A stretch of 64,000 nucleotides of DNA from Girardinichthys multiradiatus. Taxonomy: Eukaryota; Chordata; Actinopteri; Cyprinodontiformes; Goodeidae. The translations under genes were made by a program, and so were the position numbers. The stretch spans positions 19,691,119-19,755,118 of the forward strand of contig NC_061808.1 in NCBI RefSeq assembly GCF_021462225.1, in the 5' to 3' direction. Below the pieces are notes generated by a model. The model worked only from the letters and a program-made list of their open reading frames with translations. It did not search any database and had not been told where the DNA came from. Shown in pieces: positions 37,746-50,945 of this stretch (position 1 is the stretch's first letter; each line of letters starts with the position of its first letter).

Positions 37746-38989
37746 AAGGCATCAGATCTGACTCTGTCCTATTGTGTAACATTTTAGGTTAGAATCTGAA
37801 CAATGAACTCTCTTGCATTAAAAACGCTAATTCGCATAAATCTTTAACACAGCTTGTAAATTCAAGAAAAAAACACTAGATGGCAACATACAAACATTTT
37901 TCTTCAGATGGAAGCACAATATATGTTTTATATCATGTATTATAGTTGTTTAGATATATAATCAAACTTGAATATATAAAATTATAATAAAAATATTCAA
38001 TACACGACTAACAGACAGAAAGTTTTTGTCAACACTAGCATACTGCTGGTAACATTTGACAGTTAATGAGAATACGTTTAAAAACGAAAACAAAATGAAG
38101 ATAAAATAAATAAGATCACATAAAAGTGAATTTGACCATCATAATTATTTTTCGCAAAAAACAAACAAACAAAAAAGAAAGAAAGTACAGCAAGTCTGAG
38201 TTCCTCAATTACTATATAAAACTTGATAGACATATTTTCATCTTTTCTTTTGGTATTTATTCTGTTTTTTTGTGTTTTGTGTGTTTTTTTGTTGTTGTTT
38301 TGTTTCTGCCCAGTGCAGAAAACTATTTGGGAAAAATCCAGGAGTTGTTATATTTTTAACTTTCTGTAGAAAAAAGTCGTATTTAACTTTCTTTTAAATC
38401 ACTTCATAAAGACCCTCGTTGGAGTGTTGTTTACAAATGCATATTTTAACCAGTAATGTAAATCTTCCCAACATGCATAAAAATTTTATTTGAATATGCT
38501 TTCCGACAAGGCTTATTTGTCAGATTAAAAGTAACTGTAGAAAATAACAACCTTTAAGCAGGTATTTCTAAGACCTTATATAATATAATAATATATAATG
38601 TTTTTTATTGGTCTGATGTAATATTCTAGTTTTAAGTGTTGTGTTTTCAGTAGTTGTAAGCAGAAAATCATCATAATTAGCTGAAATAAAGGATTGAAAG
38701 CATCAGTCTGTGAGTAATTAATCTATATAATTTGTTTCATATAGTGAATGGAGTTACTGAAACAAATATAAAATTGTTAAAGCCAAACTAATGAATTTTC
38801 AATAGAGTTTATTTAGTATTAGGAGCAATTTGGTTTTTCAATGAAGCTCAAGAGCAATTTTCAGCCCTCTCCTATTCTCTAGAGATTTTTAATCATGGCA
38901 TTTTTGTTCATTATACAACATAATTTTTCATCTGTTCATTTTGGAAATGGACCCCATTGAGCTGAAAAATATGCTTGTAAAAAAATAAC
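37746..38989. other. mtmr9-xkr6 intergenic DNA, nothing recognised
   Basis: Very AT-rich; short ORFs only. Confidence 0.4.
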
Positions 38990-40200
38990 CTTGCCACATG
39001 CCTTATCCACTATGTCAGCTCCACTTCAAACTTAGATCCCCTACCAGAGTCCTGGGTGCCTGAGGGTTTGGCATGGTATTTTAGCTGTTCCTAGGACTTC
39101 ACTTGTCTGGACAGATTTTGCAGTGTCTCATATCTGGCTGAATGAATGACCTTGCCTAAACCTTGTTTTTCTCAAGAACTCCTGATATATAGTTTTTGAG
39201 TATGTTTGAGTCTTTATTGTTCCTAAGAGCCAGAAGAACTGAGGTGAACGCGAGCATGTAATCCCATCATGTCTCCCATTTTAACAGTAGAACCTCCAAC
39301 TCATACTCAGTTCTGTTGTTCCTGTACAGTATTCCAGGGACTTGGTTATGGCATTCCCTGTAGGCATTGCCTGTCAGTACCTTACACTCAACTATTATCT
39401 GCTGGACTTTTCAATCCAGCCCTCTTTAGCCATTGGTAGGACTTCTTGATTTGAGCCACATCTTCAGTCTATTGGCGGTACGCTGTTGCTGTTTCATCCC
39501 AGATAGTGGTTTTAAGATTCACTAGTCCTCGGTCTCCCACCCAGGTCTATAGTCTCAGGGTGCTGAATTTTGAATGTAACCCTTTGTCCATTGTGAGAAG
39601 CTTTCGTGTCTTGATAACAGTGGCTTATGTCTCCTCCTTTAAAATTGCCGTTTCCAAGGATCCATTTGGCATTAAGCTTTAAGCTTTTTTGTTGTCAATT
39701 CAGGTGGTGTGGAGGTTTCTATGTCTGTGTGGCTGATCTGTTAGCCACCAGTTTGTGTGTGGCTCTTCTGTTACTGCCCTTTCCCTTTTGGGCTCTGCTT
39801 GCAAATGGACTCATGTGCCTATTCATCTTTGCATCTATGATCCCTCACAGGAGCTTTTACGTAGTGCCAAGCTGTGTTACTGGTTGGTATCTGGATTGAA
39901 TAGCCTATTTCTAGAAGTTCCTCATAATCAGGATTATCTAACCTTGGATCAACAGCTTTTGGATGCTTTCATCAATTAGCAGCTCATTCATCTGTGTTCA
40001 TAGAGAGCAGTCAGTTTCTTTAACCAGAAGATATGGATCATGTCAGGGCCTGTTGCAGTCAACTCATACTCAGACTCCGTCTTGCATGTCTGCCACAGTT
40101 ATATGTAGTGGGTCTTGCTCTTGGGGATTGTTGGTGAGCTTTCCAGTATTCCAGCCATGCAGCATTGGTGTTACGTGATGCTTCGAGTCTCATGTTATTA
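38990..40200 (-). mobile_element. LINE fossil, R4/Dong (Rex6)-like 3' part
   Basis: Minus-strand translation gives broken pieces of the C-terminal part of an R4-type retrotransposon polyprotein. GILYRNNRTEYELEVLLLKW then ET and a stop lies near 39280-39340. It is preceded by AYRECHNQVPG and, further right, by KLLTMDKG and LRLYTWVGDRGLVN near 39500-39600. Other pieces (HDPYLLVKETDCSL) lie near 40010-40050. Several stops and frameshifts, no intact RT. The family call rests on remembered sequence of fish elements with a restriction-like endonuclease. Confidence 0.6.
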
Positions 40201-41224
40201 CCTGGCCACTGGCAGTATACCTTTGATCATGTAGTATTGAATGTGTGCCCTTTTGGGGTGGGTCGCCAGAGCTTTAAAGATAAAAAAGTAGAAATATTTT
40301 GGAAACGTTGGATGGCCACTTTGTTTTAGATATATCTGTATGTGTGTCATGTTATTGTCTACAATAATCTGCAAACTAACAAAGTACATGTTTTAGTACA
40401 TATGTTTTATCTGAGAATACACTGAGACTTAATAGAGAACAAAAAATATTACCTGTAAACCATTGATGCTGAACAATGTTGACAACAAAAATGAATGAAA
40501 TATAAAAAACAATTCATATATGTCAGAAACTATATTTTCTGTCTAAAGTGCACTTAGAGACACCAGTGAGTAAACAAGAACAGCGAGATTTATCATGAGT
40601 GATGTTTTCCACCAGTCCCTCAGCATCCCCATTACCAATGACAGTTTGACATTTACTGATCAGCTCGGAACATTGTCTTCTGACTTTCCAGTACTCTTAA
40701 TCATCATCTAAACCCACATTATTACACACTCAAGAATTTCGTTCTAATTTAGATAAAGACCAACTCAGTGATGATTCACTCCCTTGGTTTGACCAGGAAG
40801 AACATTTTTTGTTTGCATTCCTGTTTCTGTGAAGATATTTTGGGCATGTTGCATCAGAGGATTCTGACAGGGCACACAATGTCCTTAACGTGGGAGCTGA
40901 GTCGTGTGTGTGCAAAATTGCTTCGAATTCAAATTTCTTGCCAGAGAATCGTTTTACTTTATTGCTTGGCAAAGTTTATGTGACCGCCATGTAAAGCCAT
41001 GCAAAATTACTTATTCCAGGTGAAGATGAGATTTGGCCTGAGAAGCTGAAGTCTGGGCATTGATGGGATGTCATGGGAGTAGTCATGGAGAGAAGGGTGA
41101 TATAGATAGGGTGAGGAGTTCTATCATAGAGCAGCTGCTCTTCCACATCATAAGGATTTAGTTAAGGTGGCATTTAATATATGGAAATGGCATCCTACAA
41201 CTGTCTTATGCTTTATAATGATAC
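40201..41224. other. Intergenic DNA, nothing recognised
   Basis: AT-rich; short ORFs only. Confidence 0.35.
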
Positions 41225-41530
41225 TTTTTTTTTTTTTTTACAAATAAAAATATGAAAACTCGCATTTAGCAACTGGATTATGATCTGGGCTTTGACTAGG
41301 CCATTCTAATACATGAACATGCTTTGATTTAAACCATTCCATTGTAGCTCTATCTAGATGTTTCAGGTTGTTCCTCTGATGGGAAATAAAACTTTGCCCC
41401 AGTCTCAAGTTCTTGCAGCCTCTGACAGATTTTCTTCAACAATGGCCAGATGTTGCCAGATTTGCTTACCTGAGCCATGGATCTTTGAAGCTCTTCCAGA
41501 GTTACAATTGTTAGGCTTAGAGCAATGGAG

Positions 41531-42084
41531 GAACACAGAATGCAGACTAGCAGGCACCATGACGGTAAGTGAAAAAATATGATTTAATTAATAAAAACTC
41601 ACTCCAGATGAGGCAGGAACAAAACTATAAACGAGCAGGCAAGACAGACATGGCATGATCCAAAAAACCAGACATGAGCATGATTTGAAAACAAGACATG
41701 AGCATGATTTGAAAAATGTTTCCTCAAGGAATGAACAGAACAGAGGTGTATATATGGAGCGTGAACCAGGTGGAGCAAGGAGACAGATTAGCTTGGAGCA
41801 GGTGAACCGAATAAAGATAATTGACAGACAGAACAAAACGTGGCTGGAGCAAAACAGACTCTTGAATACAAACTAACAGAAACTAGAACAACATGAAACT
41901 AAAGCATGACCAAATCCAAAAGCCAAACTTGACAAAACATGAACAAGACTAAAACATGACCAGAAAAATAAACAGAAACATGATTCAAATCTTCAACTGT
42001 GAAATAACATATAAAGAAAAACCAGAAGCCAAAAACCAAACAACCCCAAATCATAACAACTATGGGACCTTTGGCTACTTTCGT
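41531..42084. mobile_element. Unclassified repeat inserted in the Tc1 relic
   Basis: Purine- and A-rich sequence of a type common in fish genomes (GGTGGAGCAAGGAGACAGA, CATGACCAAATCCAAAAGCC, AACTTGACAAAACATGAAC). It contains a 24-bp tandem duplication at about 41671-41718. No coding capacity; class unknown. Confidence 0.45.
41671..41718. repeat. 24-bp tandem duplication
   Basis: GACATGAGCATGATTTGAAA occurs twice in succession with slightly different ends. Confidence 0.8.
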
Positions 42085-42260
42085 GATTCATTATCTCCTT
42101 GCCCAGTTTACCAGTTTAGCTGGTATGTGCTTTGGTTTTTTAATAAAGCATTGAACAGTGCTCTGTGTGATGTTTAAAGGCTTGGATAATGTTTTAAAAC
42201 CTTATTCAGCTTTAAGTTTTTCTACAACTTAATTCCTGTCAAGGTATTTGCATTAAGAAC

Positions 42261-43084
42261 ATGAGACAATAATTGATTTGTAATAAAACGTTTGAACTAC
42301 ATTTTTTTATTGTGCCCTATATTTTACTTAATCTTTTTGTTTAATAAGGAACTTCAGGGAAATCAAACACATTTTCTGATCTTCACGATACATGAGGGAA
42401 GCCTAGAAAAATGTAAAGCCACAATTCCTTTAGTAAAAAAACGAAGCTTGTCAACCAAAAGACCGTCAGTGGGTCTATATTATGTTGCAGGTGCTCAAGG
42501 AAATTGAGTACAAGCCTGTAGATATTTTCATTTCTAGGAGTGTGGGAGTAATTTTAGTAAATTTGGGGGCATTGTGCACCACAGCTTCAATGATCATTTT
42601 CAAAAGTGCACTTGAAAAAACACCTGAGAGCTGCAATAACAAGCTGTCATCTTTGTAAAGGGGAAGACAGAAACTGCATTTCACTGTAATATGAGACACT
42701 GCAGAAAATGAGGAAGAAGAGGTCATCAAGGTACAGTGTACATTTTACGACATCCTCAGGTCTCAGGTAAACATCGGGAATGGTTGCTCAATAACATCAA
42801 CACTAGTGTGGATTACTAACAAAGTTGCCAAGAAGTAAAGCCAGACCAAAGGTTGGTATTCTGACATATAGAAAAGCAGACCAAAGTAAGTTCCTATGCC
42901 CCAACAAATGGACACATGACACCTCTGGCAACTGTTAGGACTGAGGTCAAAGTTTTGCCCCATTTAACAACCAACCCAGCAGTGCTACTGTTTTCTGCCC
43001 AATTCACAGCATGTAGCCGTGTCTGAGGATCTCTGTGAAGTGACACAACTCTGAAAATATCAGACAAGCTGGTCAGTCAATAAA
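42261..43084. other. Intergenic DNA, nothing recognised
   Basis: Short ORFs only; some parts may be older transposon debris that I cannot assign. Confidence 0.35.
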
Positions 43085-43800
43085 ATATGTGACAGCTGCC
43101 AAAGGAAAACCTTGTATTTGGTGCTTGATTCCCTCTATACTGCCTTTTAAAAAACAATTCCGGACGCTTGACCTTTCGCTGTTACAAGTCTTCTCTGCCA
43201 AGTTTACAAATCTAAAGACTAAGAATTGTTTCCCATTATTCTTTGCAAAATAGCTGAAGCTCATTCAGGTTGGATGGAAAGCATCTGTGAAGAACAATTT
43301 TGAAGTCTTGCCACTCTTAGGTCTTTTGCACCATCTAACAGGTTTTGTTCAAGGATTAAGCTCTATTCATCTTCCCAACAACTCTAACCAGCTTCACTGT
43401 CACTGCTGAAAAACATAACCCCACAGTATGATGTTGCCCTAACCATATATAAGTTCTTTTCTTGGAATGATTGTTTTGGTTTATACAAAACATCCTGTGT
43501 TTTCTGTTGTTCAGACGTTTTAGACTCATCTGTCCAAAGAACCTTCCAGAGGTTTTTCTCTATGTTCTATTCACCAAATTGTACTCCAGCATGTTTTTCT
43601 TGAACACCTCCCATGAAAGTTAAAGTTGTCCAGTTTCTTTCCTGTTGTAAATGCATGCACTTTTACAGCAACAGTAGCAAGGGCCTTTCATCTGCTTTCA
43701 ATGTAAACTTGCAAGGAGATCTAAGCATGTTGGTAGTTGTTTTTAATGTCTTCCACTTGTAGATGACACAAGTGATCTGTAGGTGAAGGACATTCAAAAC
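43085..43800 (-). mobile_element. Tc1-type relic
   Basis: Minus-sense pieces: TTTGCAAAATAGCTGAAGCT near 43242, GTCTTGCCACTCTTAGGTCT near 43303, CAGCTTCACTGTCACTGCTG near 43390 and CTCATCTGTCCAAAGAACC near 43526. Heavily mutated. Confidence 0.7.
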
Positions 43801-44288
43801 AGGGGTTCCTTTTAGAACTGGAAGAAACTGTCATTGTAGAAAGTCACAGTGCATACGTACATTAATTAACTTGCTCAAGGTTAAACATTGGTGATAGAGT
43901 GTTATTTATAAAATACAAAACAAAAGATATTATCACCCACCAGACAACCATAACATGGGTTGCATTTTTTAAATGGGTGATATGGCTTTCTGGTCAGGGT
44001 GGTATGGCCTAAAGGGTGGAACAAGGAATAAGAAAGAAATTAGGGTCTTACCCAGGGCCACGATTATGCAAGAACTGCCACTGCTAACAATCATCTGTTC
44101 GGGGGCATAAGTACATGCATGGGTACAAGTAATCTTTTGCAAAGCAAACTCAGGGGCATAGATCACTGCCAAAACATTAGTAGGCCACAAAAGCAAGATC
44201 AGAAACATGATTCTTCAGAGAAATGGAGATAGGATTAAAATAAACTCTACCAATGTCCCTTATTTGAGCTGATGATAAAAAAGATACA

Positions 44289-44990
44289 ATGGTTCTTTTT
44301 TTTATTTTTTATAGCACTTCTGAAACTGGTACCTACCCAAAAAAGAACAATGGTGTGAATCACATGCTTGAAAAAGATCCTGCTGAGAAAAAAACACTTC
44401 AAAAGCAGATCGATAAGGGTGATGTCAGTGCTACTGAAGAAGTCCCTTTGCTCTTGCAGAAAATGTTCAAATAGGAATTGAGCCTAAAATCAAGGACTTA
44501 AAGATGAACTTACTGAAGTTATCAAACTGGGGTAAATTCTGCTTTTTGAAAGATTGCTTTAGGCAGCAAAAATAAAACCCATGCAAGAAGTAAAAGGTTA
44601 TACAGTTTCCTTGTTAAATTGGGACTATTCTTGGAAGATAAACTTGTCAGAGCTGCTCTGCCATTTAAAGAGTCCAGCCATCTTCCACAAGAATAATTGG
44701 ACTTCCAATCTTATTTCTCAAGTACCTGTACACTGAAACATAAATTACATTCATGAAGAGCTGAGACAGGAGTATACAATTCCAAACACCTACTCGACAA
44801 GGCAAATATGGAGTATTGTCAATATAATTTTAAAAGTGGACAAGCATAACCAGCCAAACATTACATATGTAACTCAGACATACTCTTTAAGCAAAAGTAT
44901 AAGTGCTACTTCCACCTTTTTAAACAGAAGGTGACTCACCTAAGGTAGTTGTTCTGATGAAGGGAGACAGTGAGGAAAGAATTCAAAGAA
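44289..44990 (+). mobile_element. Possible retroelement fossil, unclassified
   Basis: A 61-codon open stretch (44289-44474) rich in K and E is followed by broken plus-sense text including LEDKLVRAALPFKES near 44633-44680, which faintly recalls the integrase zinc-binding region of BEL/Pao retrotransposons. The similarity is weak; it could be chance or an unrelated gene relic. Confidence 0.22.
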
Positions 44991-46329
44991 GCCATACAGA
45001 GAAGAAAAACAAAATAGTTTTCTAGTCATTCTATGGTGCCAATGGCTAAAAGGGGAACTTTTAATTCAAGCAACATTTTTCTCATTTTACGGTAAGAATC
45101 ATTTGGATAATTCTTGACTAGGGGAGGCAGTTCAACACACATGGCTGAAGAAAACCACGAAAGGACAGAAAAATGGCCCTACAAATGGCAAAAGTTTAAA
45201 AATGACTAAAAAGTGAACTAAATATACTGAAGTTCTTAAACTGCTTGTCTCACAGGAGTATGTAAAGTTTAAGACAAAAAATCAACTTGTATCACAGAGC
45301 TATGTGTATATTTGATACAGATCTAGAACAGATATGTTTTGTTATTAACATCTAGTGACATTCTCTGATCATTTTACTTTTGTTTTATTGCTCTGATCTT
45401 GCAAAGAATGCACCACAGTTCTTCTTTTGTGGGCTTCGTTAGCACGGGTTATCCACACTACAGATTTGGGCCTCCTATTGGTTGGTGTCTTACAAGATAA
45501 CTGGAAAAAATAAGTTTATGCAATTTCTGCTGTGGAGCCTGGAAAGCATACCTTTGTTTGAGCTTAGTGACTGCTTACTTTTATTATTTTGTTCCATCAA
45601 AATGCTTTTTGCTGTTTTTTGTGTCTTTAGAAAATAATAAAACAGACTAAACAAGACTCTGACTTCTAAAAAAACCCCAGAGAAACTGATATTAAAGTGA
45701 TCTAGAAGAATTTTCATGCAGTCATAGATTTCTCAAAAAGAAGTAAAAAAGATGCAGTTTTCAAGTTTGTAAGTGTTGACATTTCAGTTCCACCACGATA
45801 AATATCACAGTGCGATATTATCATTATGTGCTCATATTTTATTGTCAGTTCAACGTTATACAGCATTATTAAGCAATTTATCAAATTAAATCATAATGCT
45901 GAATAAAAAAAGATGTAATAGTCAAAGGTCTGCTGAGAAAAGCAAAACTAGGCCACATTTTAATAAGTATTTCTAAGGAGCATTTTCAGAAACACAGAGA
46001 GCTGTCAAGGTTCAGCACTGGACAGCTCCCATCACATTTAAACAGGCAGAACAGAGCAGAGCAGCAGCGAGGCTGAAGCAGGAAAGAACCAATCAATCTC
46101 ACACAATATATATGACCCTTTATGGCAGCTCTGTGGGCACAGTCTAATCACAGACTTACAACCTCTTTGCTCACCCATGCACTCCTCAGCAAAAGCTGCA
46201 GAAAGAAGAAGAAAAACAAATCGCAATGTAGTCCTTTATTAGTATAAAATACAACTTTAGTGTTACAGTAAGAACATTTGTAATTGTTTGCAGATGAAAA
46301 CAAGACAACAACAAATAAAAATAAATACG
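44991..46329. other. Intergenic DNA, nothing recognised
   Basis: No convincing exon or repeat. Confidence 0.35.
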
Positions 46330-47200
46330 CCATAGTTTAGTTGTTCAGCCTCTGTTACTCTGATACCTATATATAAAATTCAGTGCAACAAAAGACATCA
46401 GACGTCATTTCATTAGTAAATGGAGTCCACTTGCATGCGATGGAATCTCAGTATAAACACAACTGTTCTTTGAAGGCCTCAGAGGTTTTTTTTAGTGAAT
46501 ATCAGTTAACAAAAAGCATCATGAAGACCAAGAAACACAGCACAACATCTCATGGAGCACTGTTCAATCCATCATTCAAAAATGGACACAGTATGGCACA
46601 ACTTCAAACCTACCAACAATGGTTGTTCTTCAAACAGGCTGTGCAAGGAGAGTCTTAATTAGAGAAGCAACCAAAAGTCCTATGGAAACTCTGGAGGAGC
46701 TACAAAGATCCACAGCTCAGGTGGTAGAATCTGTTAACAGAAAAACTAACACTGAAGCACTTCGCATATCGGTTCTTTATGGAAATATGGCAAGAAGAAG
46801 GACAGATTTTAAACTTTGTTTGCAGTTTGCCATTAGCCATGTAGAGGGCAAAGCAAACATGCAGAAGAAGGTGATCTGGTTAGATGAGACCAAATGGAAC
46901 CTTCTGGCCTATCAGCAAAATGCTAAATGAGGTGGAAAACTAACACTGCACATCACCATGAACACACCATTCCACCGCCAGGAGACATGGTGGGGTCACC
47001 ATCCGTCTTTGGTGATTCTTTCCTTGAGCAAGGACAAACAAGAGGGTCAGAGTTGATGAGAAGTTGAATGGAACCTTTGCGATCTCTGTTAGAGATTGCA
47101 AATGTCTTGAAACTGGGGTGAAGCTTCACTTTGCAGCCAGACAACAATGCTAAACATACACCCGGAGCTACAAGTGGTTTAGATATGAATACTTGTGGCT
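46330..47200 (+). mobile_element. Tc1-type relic upstream of xkr6
   Basis: Long plus-sense stretch close to the common fish Tc1: TTTGAAGGCCTCAGAGG, CATCATGAAGACCAAG, ATGGAGCACTGTTCAATCC, GAAACTCTGGAGGAGCTAC, CTGGTTAGATGAGACCAAAT and AAAACTAACACTGCACATC. Two plus-strand frames (46383-46658 and 46619-46930) are broken transposase. The ends are not sharp. Confidence 0.8.
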
Positions 47201-48531
<1,331 letters not shown>

Positions 48532-48903
48532 TAGGGCAAACTTTTAGTTTACGCTTTAAAAAATCTCATCAACTCCTTCAAAGCGAAGTCTTTCCTCTTT
48601 CTCCACTGTCACCTGATGTAAGCCGGTCTTGGGTACATGACTTGGGTGAAAATCAGCACCGTGGTAAACCCCATTACGCTCGCCTCACAGTCTCCACTCT
48701 TGTGCACATGTCTGCATTTCGTTTCATGTATGCATTCACTCGCATTGTTCGCTCTCGGTTACACATTTCCCATCTTCTCAGTCACGCGTCTCTACACATC
48801 TGGACAGAGATTGCACCGAGATTGCTAAATGCGCCATTGCGCTTATATGAGGAAGTGGAGAAGGCGACTATTTGTTCAGAAGAGGGCCAGCTGAAAGCGT
48901 ACG

Positions 48904-48955
48904 CATGTGTGTGTGTGGTGTGTGTGTGTGTAAGAGGAGAGAGAGAGAGAGAGAC
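48904..48955. repeat. (TG)n and (GA)n microsatellite
   Basis: TG repeats (48904-48931) followed by GA repeats (48935-48953). Confidence 0.88.
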
Positions 48956-50427
48956 GCACTGTTCACATTACACTGTATACAGTCGCCTCGGTTCACCCGC
49001 TGTCCCCTCCTCCTCTCTCTTCCTCCGCATACACCAACCAGAGGCCAGACGAGCATCTGGTTTCACGGCTCGCAAAACTACATCTCTCCCCACAGACATG
49101 ATGTCATCGACTCCTCTGCGGAGCTCCACAGACCTAATCCCCCCCAAACTGATTTTTAAGGGTTTTTCGCAAACAAAATTATGCGTCGGAGCACCGGGGA
49201 GACGCTTTCGCTCTGCGCGTAAACATGAAGCGGCCACGGTAGTAAAATAGGATGGTGAGGCTCCACGCTGATTTTTATGCTGATCAGTGAGGAGTGACTT
49301 GTTTTTGGTGCATACAGACGCAGTGGCTGGCATTTAATGGAAAAAAATAGTGAAGCATGACGGCTGTCCTGAGGGGAGCTGCTAGCGTGAAACAATGTGA
49401 GAGCCAGTAGCAGGGGTCGGATGATTTCATCCTGTCCTTTCGTGGTTTTTATTTCAATTTTTTTTAAATCGACATTGGAAAGTGTGCCGTGCAGCCAGCA
49501 GAATTGATCACCACTTGTGTTGCTGCATTCGTGTTTGCAGCAGCCCGCATGCTCCTCTTCAGATAAATGGATTTTTGCAAACCGTGATTGTGTTTTATTC
49601 TGATTCATGAGAACATTTGCGCCACTGGCAAAATGATTCACACGCACAGTCCAGGAGTAAAACTCACACTCAATGACCTTTTTTAAAGGGGCAAAATGCC
49701 ATAGGCAGTAAAATGCCTATTTTCTTATACATTAGTTCTACATTTTTGCTTCTGAGTTTTAATACAAAAAATAATGCGTTGTTTCTTTTATCTGCTTGCA
49801 CTGGAGATAAATTTAGTACATGCTGGTGCAAACCCAGTCAAGTTGAGATTCCACAACTCTCGCTATTCTGATTCTGAAGGATCTTCTATTGATAAACAGT
49901 AGGTCTACTTGTACTTTGTACAGGTATATTTACTCCAGGAAGTGGCACTTTTAAGGACTCCTCCCCCTTTGAATTTCTTTTTTTTTAATGCATGAACACC
50001 CGAGAGCAAAAGACATACTTCTGTGAGCTGCAGCATTTATTCATATATTTTCTTCTTTCTTTTTTGTTCTTCATAGGGTCTATTTTTGACTGCTTTCACT
50101 CATTACTACCCTCCAGTCGCAAATAATAAAAGTATCCTAACTTTAGAAAAAAAAAACAAAAAAGCAGAATTACAGGATTTTAAGATCTTGGATAAATGTT
50201 TAGGGGCTAAAATCCATTCTGTAACAAATGACATCATCTGACTTTTAGAATATGTGTGTTTGAAAATAGTGGTTTACAGAAATATTGTGTTATGGTTTTT
50301 GGATTTGGTGTCATCCCAAAATAACTAGTGGCCTTCAACTGGTGAGCCCCTATAAAACTTTTTAGATGCACCTCAAATTTACGGCTGGATCCTTCATTAT
50401 TGAGCTCATATCTGTAAAGGCAGGAAG

Positions 50428-50461
50428 ATGTGTGTATGAATGTGTGTGTTTGTGTGTGTGG
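50428..50461. repeat. Interrupted (TG)n microsatellite
   Basis: GTGTGTATGAATGTGTGTG followed by more TG units. Confidence 0.75.
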
Positions 50462-50504
50462 GGAGGTGCTTATAACCGGAAAGCGGTATTAACATGTGTT
50501 GAGA

Positions 50505-50945
50505 GACAAATTCAAATCAAATCAATTTATTTTCATTTCATATAATACTAACTACAAAACAAGGCATGCATGTGGGACAAAAAAAAGAGATTACTGTGAA
50601 AAATCAAATAGGTGGAAAATGAATACTCAAACAAATAAAAAAAAACAACAACATATAAACTATAAAAAAAAAAGTGCAATAATGTAAATTACATTATTTT
50701 GACTTAGTTTCACTGTCTTAACAGTTTGAGGAAGATAGCTGGGTAGCAGTTGGGTGGTTCCTCATAAACGTCATGGAGAGGGATGAGGGGCCTCACACAA
50801 TGTTCAGAGCCCTGTTCCTAAAGCAGTTCCAAAACAGATCCCAGACTGAGGGCCAGTGATCTTCTCAGCTCCCATCACTATGATCTGCAGTACCCTCTTG
50901 TTGCAGCTGAAATTCTACAAGTAGTGGATAGTGGATATTATTACA
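50505..50945. repeat. Unclassified interspersed repeat
   Basis: Starts with TCAAATCAAATCAATTTAT, a frequent end of fish repeats, and continues with text (GGTAGCAGTTGGGTGGTTCC, CCTCACACAATGTTCAGAGC) that I associate with a repeated fish sequence without being able to name it. Confidence 0.3.

Larger units (their letters stand above)
41225..42260 (-). mobile_element. Tc1-type relic split by a later insertion
   Basis: Minus-sense Tc1 text runs from about 41265 (GGGCTTTGACTAGGCCATTC) to 41530 and continues after a ~0.5 kb interruption from about 42085 (ATCTCCTTGCCCAG) through GCATTGAACAGTGCTCTGTG to 42240. The two halves are adjacent in the family consensus as I recall it, so they are one element. 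An additional internal deletion is near 41430. Confidence 0.7.

Noticed and set aside
46155..46200. Tiny possible minus-strand exon with acceptor TTTCTGCAG and a GTGAGC donor
   Set aside because: Would be only about 19 bases, with no partner exon or recognisable peptide.
49156..49647. 163-codon minus-strand ORF in xkr6 intron 1
   Set aside because: No motif, no splice context, no recognisable family.
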